Origin: an uncultured Paraburkholderia sp.
GTDB taxonomy: Bacteria > Pseudomonadota > Gammaproteobacteria > Burkholderiales > Burkholderiaceae
DNA length: 10,619 nt
Direction: 5' to 3'
Assembly (NCBI GenBank): GCA_937917025.1
Contig: CALFSF010000125.1
Span: forward strand, 1 to 10,619
The first letter of the stretch is position 1. Every line of letters begins with the position of its first letter. Made by a program: the position numbers and the translations under genes. Of the stretch, positions 7,180 through 10,619 are shown piece after piece. The notes below the pieces were generated by a model. The model was not told the origin of the DNA and made no database searches. It saw only the letters and a program-made list of their open reading frames with translations.

Positions 7180-8103
7180 TCACGAGGCCGTACGCCGCGC
7201 CTCGTGCGCGCCGGTACGCACGGCACGCCAGCGCGAGAGCGTCGCGCGGCCGCGCTTCGAGGCCAGCGCGAGCAGCGCGTGCGCCATGCCCGGATACACG
7301 CGCGTGCCGACGAGCGTGTACCACCACCAGGCGGCTTCGCGTCGCAGCGGCGGCAGATGGTCGCGCAGGATCAGGTGCAGGTTGTACGCGGCGTTGCGCA
7401 CCGCCTGCATCGTCTGCGCGTCGCGGCGGTCGTCGTCGAAGCGTTCGGCGGGAAAGTGATCGACGGCAACCTGCGGGTCGTACACGAGCTTCCAGCCCGC
7501 ATGCTTCACGCTCATGCTGAACGCCATGTCGTTGTGAACCTGGGCGCCGGTGCCACGCAGGCGCGCATCGAAGCGGATCGTGCGGATCGCTTCGCGCCGG
7601 TAGCTCATGTTCGCGCCCTTCAGCAGATCGACTTCGCGCGCGCCGCCCACGCCGAGATGGTGGTTGCCGACGATCCGGCCCGACGCGCGCAGCTTGCCCA
7701 CGAGCGGCCGTGCGCCGTCGAGAATGCCGCCCTTCTGGTGTACCCAGTCGCGCCCGCCGAGCGCGCCCAGCAGCAGATCGTCGGAGAACGCATCGGCGAT
7801 CCGTTGCGCCCAGTCGGGACGTGGCGCGGCGTCGTCGTCGGTGATCGCGATCACGTCGCCCGTTGCCGCATCCAGCCCGCGATTGAGCGCCGCGACCTGT
7901 CCCGGCGCTTCGACGATCGCGACGCGCAGCGGCAGCGTGCCCTTCACGGCGGGGTCGTGCAGGTACGTGAGCGTTTCGGTGTCATCGGGGCGCGCGACGA
8001 CGATCACTTCATCCGGCGCGCGCTGCTGGCGCTGGAGCGCGGACAGGCAGCGCGCGAGATCGGCGGGACGGCGAAACGTCGGAACCAGTACGGAAAGTTT
8101 CAT
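7180..8103 (-). CDS. bceG: GT2 family glycosyltransferase, BceG-like
   Basis: This is a 307-residue GT-A fold enzyme starting with KLSVLVPTFRRPADLARCL, the classic GT2 opening. The metal and nucleotide-sugar binding triad is DDD at 89-91 (AITDDDAAPRPDW). KGANMSYRR (162-170) is the acceptor-side motif. The usual catalytic-base ED/ND position is probably Asn191-Asp192 in HNDMAF. No membrane segments are obvious, so it is probably a soluble or membrane-associated transferase acting on the lipid-linked intermediate. The ATG at 8103 lies 19 bases after the bceF stop, with AAGGA in between at normal spacing. A 46-base gap leads to bceH. The symbol is based on position in the bce-I order; donor sugar unknown. 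Confidence 0.88.
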   Translation of the reverse strand: MKLSVLVPTFRRPADLARCLSALQRQQRAPDEVIVVARPDDTETLTYLHDPAVKGTLPLRVAIVEAPGQVAALNRGLDAATGDVIAITDDDAAPRPDWAQRIADAFSDDLLLGALGGRDWVHQKGGILDGARPLVGKLRASGRIVGNHHLGVGGAREVDLLKGANMSYRREAIRTIRFDARLRGTGAQVHNDMAFSMSVKHAGWKLVYDPQVAVDHFPAERFDDDRRDAQTMQAVRNAAYNLHLILRDHLPPLRREAAWWWYTLVGTRVYPGMAHALLALASKRGRATLSRWRAVRTGAHEARRTAS

Positions 8104-8122
8104 GATGGGTCCTTGCGTGCGC

Positions 8123-10354
8123 TCAGGCGCTCAGATATTCCTGCATCGCCGCATAGCCGCGCGAATAGTTGCCGCGCGAGCGCGCCGGCATCGCGTTGAA
8201 AATCACGCCCTGCACCGTCACGCCCGCGTTGTGCAGGCGCTTGAGCGCATCGTTGATCTCGGGCTCGCTGTGCATGCCCGAGCGCAGCACGAGGAACGTG
8301 GCGCCCGCATGCACCGCGATGATCGATGCGTCGGTCACGGCGAGCACCGGCGGCGTGTCGATCAGGATCACGTCATAGCGCGTCGCCAGCGCGTCGAGAT
8401 AGGTCTGCAAACGCGGCGACATCAGCAGTTCCGACGGATTCGGCGGACGATGGCCGCACGAGATGAAGCTCAGGTTGTCGGTCTCCGTGTGACGGATCGC
8501 TTCCTCGAGCGAGATCTGGCCGCTCAGCAGTTCCGACAGGCCGTTCTCCTGCGTGCCGCCGAGGCAGCGTTCGAGCGCGCCGCGCCGCATGTCGCCGTCG
8601 ATCATCAGCACGCGCTTGCCGGAATGCGCGAGCAGCGTCGCGAGATTGATCGTCAGGAAGCTCTTGCCGACGCCCGGCATCGGGCCCGTCAGCACGACGA
8701 TGCGGTTGCGCGCGTCCATCATCGTGAACTGCATCGAGGTGCGCAGGCTGCGCATGCTCTCGACCGTCGCATCCTTCGGGCAGGCCGCCGCCAGTACCTT
8801 GCGCAGACGGTTGCCGCCCCGCTCGAAGCTGCTTTCCAGCACCGCCTGCTCCGGGCTCATCGGCACGAGGCCGAACACCGGCAGGTGGAACATGCGCTCG
8901 ACGTGCTCCGGATCGTCGATGCCCTTGAAGAGGTTGCGGCGCAGGAACACGAAACCGGTGCCCACGATCAGGCCGAGGATCACCGCCGCCGACACGATCA
9001 GCGTCTTCTTCGGCTTCACAGGCGCGCCCGGGCGCAGCGCGGCATCGACGATATGCACGTTGCCGCCGGTGCCTGCCTTCTGCACTTCCAGTTCCTGTAC
9101 GCGGTTCAGCAGCAGCACGTAGATGTCCTCGGCGACCTTGGCGTCGCGCTGCAGCTGCACGGCCTTCACTTCGGTGGCCGGCAGATTGCGAAAACGGTCG
9201 GCGTATTTCTCCCGCTGCGCCTGCAGTTCGGCGAGCTGCTGGCGCGCGGCGATCAGCATCGGGTGATCGTTGCCAAAGCGTTGTTCGAGCGAAGCCACCT
9301 GGATGCGCAGCGCGGAAATCTGCGATTCGTACTGCACGCTGCCTTCGAGGTAGACCTTCGCCTCGTCGCTCGCGTTGATCGAGCCGGACTTGCTCTGATA
9401 GGCGGTCAGCGCGGCTTCGGCGCGTTCCAGATCGCCCTTCAGGCGCGGCTCCTCGCTCTTCAGGAAGTCGAGCATCTTGCTCGCGTCGGCCTGCTTGCTC
9501 GCGATGTGCTGAAGCAGATACGACTGCGCGAGCGCGTTGGCGATTTCCGCGGCCCGCTGCGGATTCTGGTTTTCCAGCGAAATCTGGATGACGCCCGTGC
9601 CCTTGCCCTGCTCCGACACCTGGATCGCCGACTGGAACGCCGCGATCGCATCGAGATCGTTCGCGCGCGTCACGTTGAACTGCGTGCCAGGACGCGCGAC
9701 GAGCTTGTTGACGAGAAGCGATACGCCGCTGCCCTGCGCCGGCTGGCCTGTCGCGCCGCGCAGCAGCAGCGAGCCGCTGGGCGCCTGCAGTTCGAACTGG
9801 CCGTTGTCCAGCGCGGTCAGGGTCATCTTCTGGCCTTCGAGCGCGGGCGGCACCTCGACGTAGTCGACGTCGGCGACTTCACCGCCCCACGCGTAGCCCT
9901 TGAAGTGGCCGAAACCCGGCCACGGACGCGCCGGGTCGCCCGGTGTCGCGAGACGCGCGGCGATGCTGCCGATCACCGGCAGCATCTTCGGCGCGACGTT
10001 GAAGTTCAGCTTCAACTGCTGGACGACAGGCGCCACCACGCCGCGGCTCTTGATCATTTCGATCTCGGCGTCGGTCGGCAGCGCGGTCTGGCCGGACGAG
10101 ATGTTCGCGCCGGTCTGCGTCTGCGTGAGCGCCTGCGACGTGTTGTCGGTCTGCTCGACGCGCACGTGCGCATCGGCCGAATAGACCGGCTTCGCGACGT
10201 AGCAATAGAGCACGGCGGCCGCGACGATCGACAGCGCAATGGCGATCAGCCACCAGATGTCGTCGAGAATCACCTGCACCAGTTGACCGAGGACGACGTC
10301 CTCTTCTTCGGTCCTGACCGGTCCGGCCAGTTGAGGGTTTGCGTGAGTGCTCAC
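8123..10354 (-). CDS. bceF: polysaccharide co-polymerase and BY-type tyrosine autokinase, BceF/Wzc-like
   Basis: This is a 743-residue inner-membrane protein of PCP-2a type. Membrane segment 1 is at about 34-54. A Wzz-type periplasmic domain with coiled-coil-prone stretches (about 300-425) follows, ending in a Pro-rich motif (Pro442, 445, 448) before membrane segment 2 (about 451-471). The cytoplasmic kinase has an ExxRxxR oligomerisation motif (Glu532, Arg535, Arg538), Walker A GPMPGVGKS (557-565), Walker A' LMIDGDMR (583-590) and Walker B VILIDTPP (662-669). The C-terminal tail has three tyrosines (730, 734, 740) as probable autophosphorylation sites. Phosphorylation cycling with the cognate phosphatase (bceD, outside the window) governs polymer length and export. 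The start is GTG at 10354 with AGGA seven bases upstream. It lies 87 bases after bceE. Confidence 0.95.
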   Translation of the reverse strand: MSTHANPQLAGPVRTEEEDVVLGQLVQVILDDIWWLIAIALSIVAAAVLYCYVAKPVYSADAHVRVEQTDNTSQALTQTQTGANISSGQTALPTDAEIEMIKSRGVVAPVVQQLKLNFNVAPKMLPVIGSIAARLATPGDPARPWPGFGHFKGYAWGGEVADVDYVEVPPALEGQKMTLTALDNGQFELQAPSGSLLLRGATGQPAQGSGVSLLVNKLVARPGTQFNVTRANDLDAIAAFQSAIQVSEQGKGTGVIQISLENQNPQRAAEIANALAQSYLLQHIASKQADASKMLDFLKSEEPRLKGDLERAEAALTAYQSKSGSINASDEAKVYLEGSVQYESQISALRIQVASLEQRFGNDHPMLIAARQQLAELQAQREKYADRFRNLPATEVKAVQLQRDAKVAEDIYVLLLNRVQELEVQKAGTGGNVHIVDAALRPGAPVKPKKTLIVSAAVILGLIVGTGFVFLRRNLFKGIDDPEHVERMFHLPVFGLVPMSPEQAVLESSFERGGNRLRKVLAAACPKDATVESMRSLRTSMQFTMMDARNRIVVLTGPMPGVGKSFLTINLATLLAHSGKRVLMIDGDMRRGALERCLGGTQENGLSELLSGQISLEEAIRHTETDNLSFISCGHRPPNPSELLMSPRLQTYLDALATRYDVILIDTPPVLAVTDASIIAVHAGATFLVLRSGMHSEPEINDALKRLHNAGVTVQGVIFNAMPARSRGNYSRGYAAMQEYLSA

Positions 10355-10380
10355 AGTTCGATCCTGGTTGGTTCGCCTCG

Positions 10381-10424
10381 GGCCCGCGCGGTCCGCAACG
10401 ATGTTCCGTGCGGACCCGCGGGCC
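10381..10424. other. strong GC-rich inverted repeat between bceE and bceF
   Basis: The left arm is GGCCCGCG (10381-10388), one unpaired C, then GGTCCGCA (10390-10397). The right arm is TGCGGACC (10409-10416) and CGCGGGCC (10417-10424). They make a 16-pair stem with one bulged base and an 11-base loop. On the minus strand it falls 17 bases after the bceE stop and 26 bases before the bceF GTG. No T-run follows it on either side, so it does not look like a simple intrinsic terminator. It could be an attenuator, an RNA-processing or stabilising element, or a protein-binding site. Confidence 0.75.
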
Positions 10425-10441
10425 GTTGGCGGGTCATGCGG

Positions 10442-10619
10442 CTAGCGCGTCAGCTGCTTCAGATAGAACAACGTCTGGATGGTCGGCAGCACCTGCTGGA
10501 GTACGCGGTTGAAGGTTGTCGACGCGGCGGTGCCCACGTAGACCACATCCATCGGTTGCAACTGGAACTGCGCGGACAGCATGATGGCGTCCGGCTGCGT
10601 CATGTCGAGGCGATACACG
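10442..10619 (-). CDS. bceE: polysaccharide export protein, OPX/Wza family, C-terminal part (BceE-like)
   Basis: The gene runs off the right edge; 58 C-terminal residues and the TAG stop are visible. The stretch begins VYRLDMTQPDAIMLSAQF, followed by QLQPMDVVYVGTA, the end of the last SLBB-type domain of outer-membrane polysaccharide exporters, where a GDVVYV-type strand is typical. A helix then ends the protein (FNRVLQQVLPTIQTLFYLKQ). In Wza the C-terminal helices form the octameric pore through the outer membrane, and this segment fits that role. Its position just upstream of the autokinase matches wza-wzc pairs and bceE-bceF. A lipoprotein signal cannot be checked because the N-terminus is outside. 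Confidence 0.88.
   Translation of the reverse strand, partial: VYRLDMTQPDAIMLSAQFQLQPMDVVYVGTAASTTFNRVLQQVLPTIQTLFYLKQLTR

Noticed and set aside
7134..7226. longer bceH start at 7226
   Set aside because: It overlaps the end of bceG and adds low-complexity residues before a standard N-terminus that has its own ribosome site.

Overview
The window is GC-rich DNA. Its main content is a one-directional block of exopolysaccharide genes on the minus strand. The gene order is outer-membrane export protein (partial), tyrosine autokinase, GT2 glycosyltransferase, GT4-like glycosyltransferase, Wzy-like polymerase, GT4 glycosyltransferase, GT4 glycosyltransferase. That order matches bceE-F-G-H-I-J-K of the bce-I (cepacian) cluster of Burkholderia. 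Together with the codon and base composition, this points to Burkholderia sensu lato (Burkholderia, Paraburkholderia or Caballeronia). The species cannot be fixed from the sequence alone.

Layout from right to left, the direction of transcription. 10619-10442 is the C-terminus of the Wza/OPX export protein (bceE). 10441-10355 is an 87-base spacer holding a strong GC-rich hairpin. 10354-8123 is the BY-kinase/co-polymerase (bceF, GTG start). 8103-7180 is a GT2 enzyme (bceG). 7133-5934 is a GT4-like enzyme (bceH). 5937-4468 is a multi-pass membrane polymerase (bceI). 4467-3253 (bceJ, TTG start) and 3177-2011 (bceK) are two GT4 enzymes. Short gaps and overlaps suggest one operon whose promoter lies outside the window. 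The cytoplasmic glycosyltransferases would build the lipid-linked repeat unit. BceI would polymerise it in the periplasm, and BceF and BceE would control chain length and export. Seven sugars are needed for cepacian, so further transferases, a flippase and acyl-transferases must lie elsewhere.

Downstream of the cluster, on the same strand, is a hipBA-type toxin-antitoxin operon: hipB 1860-1567 and hipA 1565-216. Its AT-rich leader (about 1831-1937) carries two near-perfect palindromes built on the HipB half-sites TATCC and GGATA. The left edge (1-131, plus strand) may hold the end of an unrelated, possibly decayed small gene. No tRNA, rRNA, insertion sequence or CRISPR array was seen.

Most of the window is a recognisable EPS locus. 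The points most worth a second look are the hip operator array with 7-base rather than 8-base spacing, the hairpin between bceE and bceF, and the placement of the toxin-antitoxin module directly behind the EPS operon.
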